NCBI GenBank assembly: GCA_934667275.1
Contig: CAKULK010000002.1
Coordinates: 1 to 64,000, forward strand
From: an uncultured Bacteroidales bacterium
GTDB lineage: Bacteria; Bacteroidota; Bacteroidia; Bacteroidales; Paludibacteraceae
Direction of reading: 5' to 3'
DNA length: 64,000 nt
In this document: positions 50,733 through 59,695 of the stretch, piece by piece
How positions within the stretch are numbered: position 1 is the first letter of the stretch
How the letters are laid out: the number at the start of each line of letters is the position of its first letter
The notes under the pieces: generated by a model
What the model was told of the DNA's origin: nothing
The model's input: only the letters and a program-made list of their open reading frames with translations
Database searches by the model: none
Position numbers and translations under genes: made by a program

Positions 50733-52955
50733 CTATTGTATAACTTTTTTAACTTTGTTGCCTTGTACCACTATAAACACGCCTTTCCCGACTTCTTGAA
50801 GGTCAGTTCCTACGTAATGCCCTGTCATATCATAGATACGCATCCCGCCATTCATAGTCTCGGTAGTCCCTATCCCTGTGGGAGTGTCTTCCCAACGTGC
50901 ATAAAGCGTACCTTTCCAATCTGCAGGGATAGTAGTGAGAGGGGAGCCTGAGAATTGGGGATTGTCGTACCAGCCGAGGAAGGTGGCACCCTCTTTGGTG
51001 GGCGTGGGGAGAGTGTAGCTCTCCGTAACGGAAGAGGGAAGTACGACTCCGCCATGGGCAAATTGGTAGTCAAAGCCCCATTCAGATGGCTGACCGGCAG
51101 TGGTGAAGTCGGGGGCACTAACTGCAAGAGAATTGGCAGGTGAGCAGTTGAAGAAAGCATGCACCGCCCATCGCCATGCACTCTCATTTTCCAGCGTGTA
51201 GTACTGTAAGGCAGCAGTAACGTGGATATAATCACCAAGCCATTTGTACTCAGACTTGGTGTTGGTCATAATATCCTGCATATAGGCGTTGGCAAAGGTG
51301 CTGACTTTGTCAATGGGTTGGTCGGCACGGGATAGGCCATAGTAGGTGTTGTAGTAGGGTTTGAATGCTTCCCAGAGTTCGGCGTTGGTCGGTACGGGTA
51401 CGGAGACGGTGCCACCATTGAGTACCCACGTGATGTCCGCCTTACCCTCGTTGTAGAGGGCAGGTGTGTACTCGACTCCGTAGCGGTCGTAAGCGCATAC
51501 GGCAATGGTGTAGTCCGCAAGATTGGTGAATGCGGAGAGGTCACAGGACGTGCCATAGACCACACCGAGAAGGTATTGCGACGAGGCAAGTGCTTCCTCC
51601 GTATCGGTGCCTTTTGGGAATGCATAGACAGTGAAACGCTCTGCCGAGGGATGCGACCATATGAGGGTAGTGCCGGAGAGGGTCAAGCCTGTGGGTGCGG
51701 CAAGGGTGGTCTTGGCTTTCCAGTCCATTGCGGGCGGGAGCGCCTGTGCGGTGAAGTGCGATGCCTGCAGTTGGGCGTACATCTTCACGTAAGAGTTGGT
51801 GTTGTAGAAAACAGAGCCCGGTGTGGTCGGGGCATACTGACGGTTGAAGTCTATCTGGCGTTGGATTTCCAGTACTCCGTCATCATAGCCACGGTAGCCA
51901 TCGTAAGCGTGATAAGCGGCTTGGCTGGCGAAGAAATCCACCCGTTGGTTGCCCGGGAGGAGCGCAGAGAAATGCTGACATACGTCCTGCGCCCACCATT
52001 GGTTGAGGACACTATAGGACTGGGCTGCGATTTGGGAAGACCAATAGAGTTGCGGGGCTATGTAATCCACATAGCCGCCTTTGACCCACTCGACGGTGTT
52101 GCAGGCTTGTACCTCGTAGTCGTCCAGTCCGACAATGCCTTCGGGGAGTGAGATGCCATACTTCTGAGCCACAGCGGATTGCATAGTCCAGATGCCGAAG
52201 GGTCCCATGCCGAAGCGCACCCACGGCTTGGAGGCTTGGATGGCATCATAGAGCGCCTTGATGGTCTTGTCCACATTGTCGCGCCGCCAGTCGCCATCGG
52301 TCATGGACGCGGGTTTGTAGGCAGCCTTGGAAGCTGCGTCCTCGTTGGTGGTGCCACCGTAGGGGTAGAAGTAGTCGTCCATGATGATGCCGTCCACGTC
52401 GTAGTTGTTGATGATTTCCATCAGCACCTTTATTACGTACGCGCGCGCATCGGGGTTGCCCGGGTCAAGGATTTGTCCCGAGAAAGAGCCGTTGTTGTAT
52501 TTGAGAATATAGTCTTTGCAGTTCTGATAGACCTTGTCGGAGGTGGCTATGGAGCCTGCGGAGGTTACCCGGAATGGGTTGACCCATACGTGAAGTTCGA
52601 GTCCTCGTTTGTGCGCCTCCTCAATGGCGAAAGCCAGAGGGTCGTAGCCGGGGTCCTTACCGCGCGTGCCGGTGAGGCATGCCGCCCACGGTTCGTAGGA
52701 CGATTTGTAGAGTGCGTCGCTGAGAGAACGCACTTGGAAACAGCAGGCATTGAGCCCGCCTGCTACGCATTGGTCGAAGTAGGCGGTGAGTTCAGCCTTC
52801 TGCGCTGAGGCGTTGTTCTTGGTACGAGGCCAGTCGATGTTGCTGACGGTGGCTAACCATGTAGCACGGAACTCGCGTTTGGGTGCGGCGGCAGACCAAG
52901 CGCATTGGCACGAAAGCAGGATTGCAATGGCTGCCAAGAGATGTTTTGTCTTCAT
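50733..52955 (-). CDS. secreted GH10-like hydrolase (GHL10/DUF187) with Flg_new repeat and sorting-type tail
   Basis: The 740-residue protein has a signal peptide (MKTKHLLAAIAILLSCQCAW). The GHL10 domain (residues 28-370) has FRATWLATVSNIDWP, ELHVWVNPFR, DGIIMDDYFYPY and YVDYIAPQLYWS, with acidic residues in a TIM-barrel pattern. A fibronectin-like part follows (about 425-510). A second region (about 515-630) and an InlB/Flg_new repeat (EGATFLGWYDNPQFSG, LYARWED) come next. The last 45 residues (GMRIYDMTGHYVG, GVFIVVQGNKVKKVIQ) look like a T9SS tail. Family members act on peptidoglycan or glycans. The substrate here is unknown. Confidence 0.87.
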   Translation of the reverse strand: MKTKHLLAAIAILLSCQCAWSAAAPKREFRATWLATVSNIDWPRTKNNASAQKAELTAYFDQCVAGGLNACCFQVRSLSDALYKSSYEPWAACLTGTRGKDPGYDPLAFAIEEAHKRGLELHVWVNPFRVTSAGSIATSDKVYQNCKDYILKYNNGSFSGQILDPGNPDARAYVIKVLMEIINNYDVDGIIMDDYFYPYGGTTNEDAASKAAYKPASMTDGDWRRDNVDKTIKALYDAIQASKPWVRFGMGPFGIWTMQSAVAQKYGISLPEGIVGLDDYEVQACNTVEWVKGGYVDYIAPQLYWSSQIAAQSYSVLNQWWAQDVCQHFSALLPGNQRVDFFASQAAYHAYDGYRGYDDGVLEIQRQIDFNRQYAPTTPGSVFYNTNSYVKMYAQLQASHFTAQALPPAMDWKAKTTLAAPTGLTLSGTTLIWSHPSAERFTVYAFPKGTDTEEALASSQYLLGVVYGTSCDLSAFTNLADYTIAVCAYDRYGVEYTPALYNEGKADITWVLNGGTVSVPVPTNAELWEAFKPYYNTYYGLSRADQPIDKVSTFANAYMQDIMTNTKSEYKWLGDYIHVTAALQYYTLENESAWRWAVHAFFNCSPANSLAVSAPDFTTAGQPSEWGFDYQFAHGGVVLPSSVTESYTLPTPTKEGATFLGWYDNPQFSGSPLTTIPADWKGTLYARWEDTPTGIGTTETMNGGMRIYDMTGHYVGTDLQEVGKGVFIVVQGNKVKKVIQ

Positions 52956-52971
52956 ATTGGTAGTTAATTAA

Positions 52972-53007
52972 TGATTTACGATTTGACGATTCACGATGTA
53001 TGATTTA
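52972..53007. repeat. 7-bp-period array (TGATTTA/CGATTCA units)
   Basis: TGATTTA, CGATTTGA (8 bp), CGATTCA, CGATGTA and TGATTTA, starting 17 bp upstream of the GH10-like start. Confidence 0.7.
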
Positions 53008-53077
53008 GGGTGCGCCTGCGGCGTCCCCACACAAAACCACCTTGTCCCTTCAATATGCTCTCAATATGGTCGGCAGA

Positions 53078-53143
53078 ATCACATACTAATCACATACTAA
53101 CCACATACTAATCACATACTAATCACATACTAATCTCATACAC
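53078..53143. repeat. 11-bp-period array (six units)
   Basis: ATCACATACTA twice, ACCACATACTA, ATCACATACTA twice, then ATCTCATACAC. All units are in exact register over 66 bp. It is the longest array in the window. Confidence 0.95.
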
Positions 53144-53188
53144 TTAACCCGACAAAACAACGGCAAAGTATGAAGGCTTATGAGAGGA

Positions 53189-53941
53189 TTAGTTGGCATA
53201 GAAGAAATGAGTGAGCGATTGGATTTGCAACAAGGCGCAACCCGCAATGGCAACGGTGACGGAGAGCACGTAGGCGGCTCCCGAGGGGACGTTGGCAAAG
53301 CGGACGGGCAGATAGATGACGATAGCACTCAGTATCATCTGCAGGACGGACAGCCACAAAGTAAGATGCGTGAGGGAGAACCAGCCTGCATCGGTGAGGT
53401 TTATCCAACCCAAGAAGACCGCAATGGCGTAGTAGAGCGCGAAAGTGGCGGCACCAATGAGCGATGCCGCCAAGACACGCCACGTGATGACATGGCGATA
53501 GAGCATATAGAGCCATACGCCCGGGACAACAAACAACATCTCAGGCGCAAGGAGCGAAGTGCAACAGAGAAGGAGCGTGCTGAGAAACGCCTCCTCCAAG
53601 GGTTGGTGCTGATAATCAATGCGCAAGAGAATAAGGTAGGTCAGTTGCGCACCCAAGACCGCCAACTGCCCCTGCCAACACGTGTGCAGGAAAGGCAAGG
53701 CGGAACATAAGAGCCAATAGGACGTTGGGACAAAAGACGAGGGCAGGTTGGTGACGTTGGCCTGGTAGAAAACGCGCATCATGACAAAAGCATTGACGGC
53801 GACCAAAAGCAATGTAGCCACCAATGCCCATAACGATGCAGGTGCGAAAAATGCAGGTACCCACATCGCCGCACCCAAGATGGAGAGCACAAGACGGCTC
53901 ATCCAACTTGATTGCGCGATATGTCGAAGCCAATACTTCAC
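53189..53941 (-). CDS. polytopic membrane protein (DUF6427-like)
   Basis: This 250-residue inner-membrane protein has about seven or eight membrane segments (for example LVLSILGAAMWVPAFF, LWALVATLLLVAVNAFVMM, LYYAIAVFLGWINL). It fits the type called DUF6427 in Bacteroidetes, but I am not certain of the family. It has no recognisable active-site motif. It starts 75 bp after the M3 peptidase gene, with a 7-bp array in between. Confidence 0.65.
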   Translation of the reverse strand: MKYWLRHIAQSSWMSRLVLSILGAAMWVPAFFAPASLWALVATLLLVAVNAFVMMRVFYQANVTNLPSSFVPTSYWLLCSALPFLHTCWQGQLAVLGAQLTYLILLRIDYQHQPLEEAFLSTLLLCCTSLLAPEMLFVVPGVWLYMLYRHVITWRVLAASLIGAATFALYYAIAVFLGWINLTDAGWFSLTHLTLWLSVLQMILSAIVIYLPVRFANVPSGAAYVLSVTVAIAGCALLQIQSLTHFFYAN

Positions 53942-53949
53942 AGTAAATG

Positions 53950-53977
53950 TACGATTTACGAATTTACGATTTACGAT
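53950..53977. repeat. 7-bp-period array (TACGATT units)
   Basis: TACGATT, TACGAAT, TTACGAT and TTACGAT between the M3 peptidase stop and the membrane-protein start. Related in wording to 52,972-53,007. Confidence 0.75.
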
Positions 53978-54016
53978 TTATTGACGACGCGAGACGCGTT
54001 GTCCCCCAAGGACAGG

Positions 54017-56104
54017 TTAGAAACCTTTGCGTTGGAGGAGGTATTTGGGGTCGGCGGGTTTGCCACGGAACTCTTGGTAGAGTTCGGCAGCATCGCGGGT
54101 GCCACCCTGCTCGAGCAGGTGACGGAAACGCTTAGCCACCTCGGGATTGAGGACATCGCCCGTCTCGGCAAAGGCTGCGAAAGCGTCTGCATCAAGGACT
54201 GCCGACCATGTGTAACTATAGTAACCCGCCTCGTAACCCGTGGTGAAGATGTGGTTGTAGAACGTTGAACGATAGCGCGTTATGATTTGCGGTATCATGT
54301 GCATCTTCTCCATAGAAGCCTGCTCGAAAGCATTGACATCGAAGGCATCGGTGGTGGTGAGTTCGTGGTAGTCCATGTCGAGGATAGACGAACTGAGGAG
54401 TTCGGTAGTGATAAAGCCCTGGTTGAAGGTGGAGGCGCGGTTGATTTTGGCAATCAGTTCGTCGGGCATCACCTCGCCGGTGGCGTAGTGGAAGGCGTAG
54501 GTCTTCATGATGTCGGGGTTGTAGCAATAGTTCTCCATAAACTGCGAGGGCAGTTCGACGAAGTCACGCGGGGTGTTGGTGCCTGCGAGCGACTTGTAGG
54601 TCGCCTTGGACATGAGCCCGTGGAGTGCGTGTCCGAACTCGTGGAAGAGGGTCTCCACGTCGTCCATCGAGAGGAGCGAGGGGTTGCCCTTGGTGGGCTT
54701 GTTGAAGTTGCCGACATTGATGATGACGGGGCGGTGGTCAACGCCGTCGGCGTCCACGTACTGGTTGCAGATGTTGTTCATCCATGCGCCCGGGCGTTTG
54801 CCTGCGCGGGGGAAATAGTCGGTGTAGAGAATGCCGATGAGACTGCCATCGGCGTCAGTGACCTTGAAGACCTCCACTTCGGGGTTATAAACGGGCATGT
54901 CGGTGAGCGGCTCGAAGTTGAGTCCGTAGAGGCTGTGCGCCAGTTGGAAGGCTCCGCGGCGTACGTTGCCGAGTTCGAAATAGGGCTTGAGTTCCTCCTC
55001 GTCGAGGTCGTATTTCGCCTTGCGGAGTTTCTCGGCATAGTACCACCAGTCCCACGGCTGGAGGGTCTCGCCAGGGAGGTCTTCGTTCATAAGTGCTTGC
55101 AGTTCAGCGGCTTCGCGCTTGGCAGCATTGAGACTGGGCTCCCATACGGATTGGAGGAAAGCGTCCACGGTCTTGGAGTCGTGCGCCATGCAGTCGGAGA
55201 GGATGTAGTCGGCGGGGCAGTCGTAGCCGAAGAGGTGCGCTTTCTCCACGCGGAGTTGCATGGTCTTGACGATGGTGGCTTTGTTGTCGTGCTCGTTGTC
55301 GTGGTTGCCACGGGTGGTGTACGCCATCAGCAACTCGCGGCGCAGTTCGCGGTTCTCGCAGTATTGGAGGACGGGCGTGAACGAGGTGCGCTTGGGCGTG
55401 AAGAGCCATGCGTCGGGGCGACCGGCAGCAGTTGCCTCCTCTTTGGCAGCGGCTTTCGCGCTCTCGGGTAGCCCCTTGAGTTCGTTCTCGTCGGTGACGA
55501 AGAGTTGGTAGGCGTTGGTCTCTGCCACTACGTTGTTACTGAATTGCAGGGAGAGGAGCCCGAGTTCCTGGTTGATTTCCATGAGGCGGGCTTTCTTGTC
55601 AGCGGGCAGGTTGGCGCCGTTCTGCGCGAAAGACTTGTAGGTCTCGGTGAGGAGGCGCATCTGCTCGGGGTTGAGGTTGAGCGACTCGCGCTGGTCGTAC
55701 ACCGCTTTGACGCGGGCGAAGAGCCCTTCGTTGAGCAGGATGCCGTCGCTGAGGGCGGACAGCATAGGCGATACCTCTTTGGCGATGGCGTTCATCTGGT
55801 CGTTGCCATCGGCTTCGAGGACGTTGAAGAACACGCCACTGACCTGCTCGAGGAGCAGACCGCTGCGGTCGAGGGCGACGATGGTGTTCTCGAAGGTCGG
55901 TGCATCGGGATTGTTGACGATGGCGTTGATTTCAGCCTCGTTTTGAGCGATAGCCTCCTTGAAGGCAGGCATGTAGTGCTCCACTTTCACTTTGTCGAAA
56001 GCGGGTACCCCGTACGGAGTGTTCTGCGGGGTGAGGAACGGGTTCTCGTTGTTGCAAGCCATAAGCGTGATTGCGGCAATGCCGAGTAGGATTGATTTTT
56101 TCAT
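54017..56104 (-). CDS. M3-family zinc metallopeptidase lipoprotein (dipeptidyl carboxypeptidase type)
   Basis: The 695-residue protein has a lipoprotein signal (LGIAAITLMAC). The catalytic zinc motif lies in ETLFHEFGHALHGLMS near residue 475 (HExxH), with the downstream Glu region NTPRDFVELPSQFMENY. The C-terminal substrate region HHRYRS-like segment (ITRYRSTFYNHIFTTGYEAGYYSY) is typical of Dcp/oligopeptidase A. It probably works in the periplasm and removes C-terminal dipeptides from peptides. It begins 2 bp after the AsmA-like gene and is co-transcribed with it. Confidence 0.93.
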   Translation of the reverse strand: MKKSILLGIAAITLMACNNENPFLTPQNTPYGVPAFDKVKVEHYMPAFKEAIAQNEAEINAIVNNPDAPTFENTIVALDRSGLLLEQVSGVFFNVLEADGNDQMNAIAKEVSPMLSALSDGILLNEGLFARVKAVYDQRESLNLNPEQMRLLTETYKSFAQNGANLPADKKARLMEINQELGLLSLQFSNNVVAETNAYQLFVTDENELKGLPESAKAAAKEEATAAGRPDAWLFTPKRTSFTPVLQYCENRELRRELLMAYTTRGNHDNEHDNKATIVKTMQLRVEKAHLFGYDCPADYILSDCMAHDSKTVDAFLQSVWEPSLNAAKREAAELQALMNEDLPGETLQPWDWWYYAEKLRKAKYDLDEEELKPYFELGNVRRGAFQLAHSLYGLNFEPLTDMPVYNPEVEVFKVTDADGSLIGILYTDYFPRAGKRPGAWMNNICNQYVDADGVDHRPVIINVGNFNKPTKGNPSLLSMDDVETLFHEFGHALHGLMSKATYKSLAGTNTPRDFVELPSQFMENYCYNPDIMKTYAFHYATGEVMPDELIAKINRASTFNQGFITTELLSSSILDMDYHELTTTDAFDVNAFEQASMEKMHMIPQIITRYRSTFYNHIFTTGYEAGYYSYTWSAVLDADAFAAFAETGDVLNPEVAKRFRHLLEQGGTRDAAELYQEFRGKPADPKYLLQRKGF

Positions 56105-56106
56105 AT

Positions 56107-59100
56107 TTATTTGATTTTTACGTTTTTACGCATGGAGTCGCGAATCATCTGTCGCAGTTCCGCCGACTGGGTGTCGGTCTTGCCGTGGAAGACAGGGCGG
56201 AAGTCTTTGGCGAACTTGCATTTCGCCAATTTGATTTTCAGGTCGTCGATATTGCCCGACACGTTCACACCCAGATAGACAGGCGAGAGGACGTTAATGT
56301 CGTAGTCGAAAGTCATGTCGAGGTTGTGCCGCCCGCCAAGTGCCACCATATAGTTGTCGAGCGAGACGCAGAACGGATAGACGTCAATCTCCTTCTTGTA
56401 AACGGTCAGTTCGGCGGAGATACTATCCACTTTGTTTTCGGTTTTCTTGTTGAATAGCAGCAACTTGGAAATATTGCTGAAGGTCTCGTTGTCCATTACC
56501 ACGAGGTCTTTGCCGAAGATACTGCATGCCCCGCGCAAGGTGGAAGGCTTGAGTTCGTACTTCGCATTGGTGTAGGTCTCCGCTGCGAGGTGGAACTCCG
56601 CCGCCCCCTTGAACGAGCGCAGCATCGGTACGATAGAGTCCAACTGCGGAATCATGTGGATGAGTTCGGCGATGTCGATGTCGAGCATGTGGTAGTCGAA
56701 ACCGACATAGATATGGTTGCGGCGCGGGGTGCGGTACATCGCGGTGAGTTGCAGTTTGGCGGCATTGCATACAAAACCCATCTCGTCCAGCACCAAGGTG
56801 CCGTCTTTGATGTAGAGTTTGCCCTTCAGGTCGTGTGCCACCTCGTTGAACACCACTGCCTCTTTGATGTGCGTGTTGAGCGCCACATCCACTCCGAGCG
56901 GCACCAAAAATGGCGATGCCTCGCTGCTCTCGGTGTTGTTCGCGTATTGTCCGTTGTTTGCGTTGCTATCTTGTTCTTCGTTCTTTGTCCTTTGTTCTTC
57001 GTTCTCCGCGGTTTCCTCGCTGCCCGAGTCGGCAGAGCAGAGTGCCATCAGTTCATTCACATCGGTATGTTCGGAAACGAAGTTCAGTTCGCCCTCTAAT
57101 GTCCCCTGCTTGCGCAGCCACGCCCCGATGTTCTGCACCTCGCCCGATAGGGCAAAGTCGGAGTTGCTCACCCGCACTTGCGATTGGGCGATGTGGAAGT
57201 CCTTGTTCGAATAGGTGAAGGTGATTTGCGGGATATAGACGGGTTTGTCTATCGCCGTCAAGCGCGCCTCGCCCGACTGCAAATCGACATCCAATTTTGG
57301 ATTCCATTGCAGGAGCAGATTCTCGCCCTGTTTGTTGTAGCGTGCCGATGCTTTGAGGGATAATGCCGCGGTCTTCACCTGCACGTCCTCGCCCATCGAA
57401 GCGTCCAAGGCATTCGTGCGCACCGATGCTTCCAAGCGCGGTACGGACTTGTTGCGCTTGCTCGGGCGCAGGTTCGCCTCTACCGACGACTTCGCCAGAT
57501 GTGCCTGCATATCGGTGTAGTAACCGCGCAGGTCGTCGAAAGCGAGGTTTGCCTGCAAAGTCGGCACGACGGTCGTATCCTTCGTGTTGTACTCTGCGTA
57601 GGCGGTCAGACGGGGCGCGGTGATGGTCGCTTCCATACTGTCCATTGCTGCCTGTAGCGGTGTTGCGGATTGCAGTCCGAGTGTAGCGCAGAGAACAGGG
57701 CTGTTGCCCAAGATGTTGCTTGCCTCTATCTGCAAATCAGTTTGCCCGAGTTGTGCCGTCAGCGCATCAATCATCTCGAAATCCACGCTTTGCAAAGACA
57801 TCTGCGCCGCCAACCACCCCACCGACTTATGCGAGGGTTTCGGGTTGGGCAATGCGAAATGCAAATGCGTATCGGGCAGTTTTGCCAACATGCTATCCAT
57901 TTGGAAATCAATACCTTTCAGGTGCAAATCTCCACTAAATTGCCCACGCTCCAAACGCATATCCGTCAAGTCGCTCAGACGTATCTTTGCCCTGACCTTA
58001 CCCTGACCTTGCCCTGTGGTTAGCATATTCTCCGGCAGGAAATAGGCAATATCGGGCAGATGCACATCGGCAGTCAGTTCGAGGTCGAGCAACATATCAG
58101 CCAACAACTCGGTTACCTCACCCATTGCATCTATCTGTGTATCAAGCGTTTTGGCAGAAAGCGAATGTATCTGCACCGCACTCGCGCGATCGGCGTTGAG
58201 GTCGATATGTGCATCGGCGTCCAATGCCACATCGCGCAGAGTGTAGGGCAAGGCTGCATACTTCCCGCAACCGTCTTCCAACACGATATGTGCGTCCACC
58301 AGCGGCATTTGCGACCCGCTATAGACCCCGCATACACCCGCGACAAACGATATGCGCCCGTCCACACTGATGTCGCTGAGCATATCCGTCAGCGAGGCAG
58401 GCAACAACGCCAACAAAGGTGCAATCTGCCACTCTCGCGCGCATGCGCGTATATTTAAGGAGATAGAGTCCGCCACATCCGCCGTACCGTCCAACTGCAA
58501 AGCAAACTCGTTCACTTGCACGTTGGCTTTATGGAGCGCAAAGTGCATGTTTTCCAAGTCAACCGAAGCGGGTATCGACATCGCAACTTGCAGACTATCT
58601 GCATATTGTGTATTGCCGAGCGTGGCACTCACCGCCTCCGAACGGAGCGTGAGCAACATATCGTCCCAACTGCTTGCCCGAAGAGACAAAGTGGTATTTG
58701 CCAACGAAGCAGAAAGGCTGTCTTTCTCATCCACCAACGAGATATATCTCCCCTCTATCCGCGCGGCGTCTATCCGTATTTGGTCGAAAGGCAGTCCCGA
58801 CGAGGTTGTGTCCGTCGCCGTCGTATCCGCCGACAACGCAAACACATCGAAATTGGTCGTACCATCGGCTGCAATATACACATTTGCCACTGCATTAGGC
58901 AACGACAATTCATTGACAATCAAGTTACTATGCTTCAGAAACTCAACCACGTTCACCGTTGCTACCACCTCGGGCGCAGCCAGCAACGTATCACTCTGCG
59001 CACCCTCTTTGGGGTTGATGAGACAGAGTCCGTCCACGCGCAAACCGAATTCAGGGAAGGTAGAGAAGAACGTCAGGTCCACCTCGCCCACCTCGTGTTC

Positions 59101-59250
59101 GCAGGTGATGTACTTGTCCGCCACCTGTCGCACAATCGGTGTCAGCCTTGCGGGCGTGAATATCAGCCAAACCGCCACGCACACCACAACCAACAGCACC
59201 CCGACTATCGCGCCGAGTGTGATACCGAATATCTTCCAGAAACGCTTCAC
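56107..59250 (-). CDS. AsmA-like envelope protein
   Basis: This 1,047-residue protein has one N-terminal membrane anchor (FGITLGAIVGVLLVVVCVAVW) and the AsmA N-terminal motif (LTPIVRQVADKYI, EHEVGEVDLTFFSTFPEFGL). A long periplasmic beta-groove region follows. The AsmA family is thought to bridge the membranes and help phospholipid transport. Near residues 748-762 a hydrophilic insert (NEEQRTKNEEQDSNANN) is encoded by a 7-bp-period DNA array and has no counterpart in AsmA proteins. The last part (KLAKCKFAKDFRPVFHGK) matches the AsmA_2-type end. It follows the lipocalin-like lipoprotein gene by 12 bp. Confidence 0.88.
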   Translation of the reverse strand: MKRFWKIFGITLGAIVGVLLVVVCVAVWLIFTPARLTPIVRQVADKYITCEHEVGEVDLTFFSTFPEFGLRVDGLCLINPKEGAQSDTLLAAPEVVATVNVVEFLKHSNLIVNELSLPNAVANVYIAADGTTNFDVFALSADTTATDTTSSGLPFDQIRIDAARIEGRYISLVDEKDSLSASLANTTLSLRASSWDDMLLTLRSEAVSATLGNTQYADSLQVAMSIPASVDLENMHFALHKANVQVNEFALQLDGTADVADSISLNIRACAREWQIAPLLALLPASLTDMLSDISVDGRISFVAGVCGVYSGSQMPLVDAHIVLEDGCGKYAALPYTLRDVALDADAHIDLNADRASAVQIHSLSAKTLDTQIDAMGEVTELLADMLLDLELTADVHLPDIAYFLPENMLTTGQGQGKVRAKIRLSDLTDMRLERGQFSGDLHLKGIDFQMDSMLAKLPDTHLHFALPNPKPSHKSVGWLAAQMSLQSVDFEMIDALTAQLGQTDLQIEASNILGNSPVLCATLGLQSATPLQAAMDSMEATITAPRLTAYAEYNTKDTTVVPTLQANLAFDDLRGYYTDMQAHLAKSSVEANLRPSKRNKSVPRLEASVRTNALDASMGEDVQVKTAALSLKASARYNKQGENLLLQWNPKLDVDLQSGEARLTAIDKPVYIPQITFTYSNKDFHIAQSQVRVSNSDFALSGEVQNIGAWLRKQGTLEGELNFVSEHTDVNELMALCSADSGSEETAENEEQRTKNEEQDSNANNGQYANNTESSEASPFLVPLGVDVALNTHIKEAVVFNEVAHDLKGKLYIKDGTLVLDEMGFVCNAAKLQLTAMYRTPRRNHIYVGFDYHMLDIDIAELIHMIPQLDSIVPMLRSFKGAAEFHLAAETYTNAKYELKPSTLRGACSIFGKDLVVMDNETFSNISKLLLFNKKTENKVDSISAELTVYKKEIDVYPFCVSLDNYMVALGGRHNLDMTFDYDINVLSPVYLGVNVSGNIDDLKIKLAKCKFAKDFRPVFHGKTDTQSAELRQMIRDSMRKNVKIK
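56971..57005 (-). repeat. 7-bp-period array inside the asmA-like gene (five units)
   Basis: In plus-strand reading: TTGTTCT, TCGTTCT, TTGTCCT, TTGTTCT and TCGTTCT. It is read as ENEEQRTKNEEQ on the coding strand. Confidence 0.9.
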
Positions 59251-59262
59251 AACTTGCAGACG

Positions 59263-59691
59263 CTAGTTTTTTTTCTCGACCACTTTGGTAAACGAGGTTT
59301 TTATCTCCTTGTGGTCTTTCTCATAGTATTGCAGTTCCGTTTCGGTCAGTTTGGTAACAATGTAGGTCTTGGGTATCTCCGCGCCGCCGTTGTCCATTAG
59401 GTGTATCTCCGTGAGGTTGGTCTGTACCAACTCCCACTTGAACCACCCGTTGCCGTGATACTTGAGGTCGGATTCGTAGATGTCGTCGTCCTCATCCCAT
59501 TCGCGACCGTATTTATAGGTCAGCCCGCCATCGGTTTCGTCCAAGAAACGTACATAGTGGTGCGTAGCGTTTTCCTGCCACGCACCATACAGGTTGTTTT
59601 CGTCAATTTGTGTCGGCTCGTTGATTCCGCATGATGCTGCCAATACTCCGACCAATACCACAATGGCAATACGTAAGATATTCTTTTTCAT
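59263..59691 (-). CDS. lipocalin-like lipoprotein
   Basis: This 142-residue lipoprotein (lipobox VLAASC) has a small beta-barrel-type body (NLYGAWQENATHHYVRFLDE, LKYHGNGWFKWELVQTNLTE). It resembles lipocalin-like domains of Bacteroidetes lipoproteins. The ligand is unknown. It lies 4 bp after the ileS stop and 12 bp before the asmA-like gene, so it belongs to the ileS operon. Confidence 0.75.
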   Translation of the reverse strand: MKKNILRIAIVVLVGVLAASCGINEPTQIDENNLYGAWQENATHHYVRFLDETDGGLTYKYGREWDEDDDIYESDLKYHGNGWFKWELVQTNLTEIHLMDNGGAEIPKTYIVTKLTETELQYYEKDHKEIKTSFTKVVEKKN

Positions 59692-59695
59692 ATAC

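Noticed and set aside
53078..53143. CRISPR array or phage attachment site at the six-unit repeat
   Set aside because: Units are 11 bp and directly adjacent with no spacers, there are no cas genes, and no integrase lies nearby.
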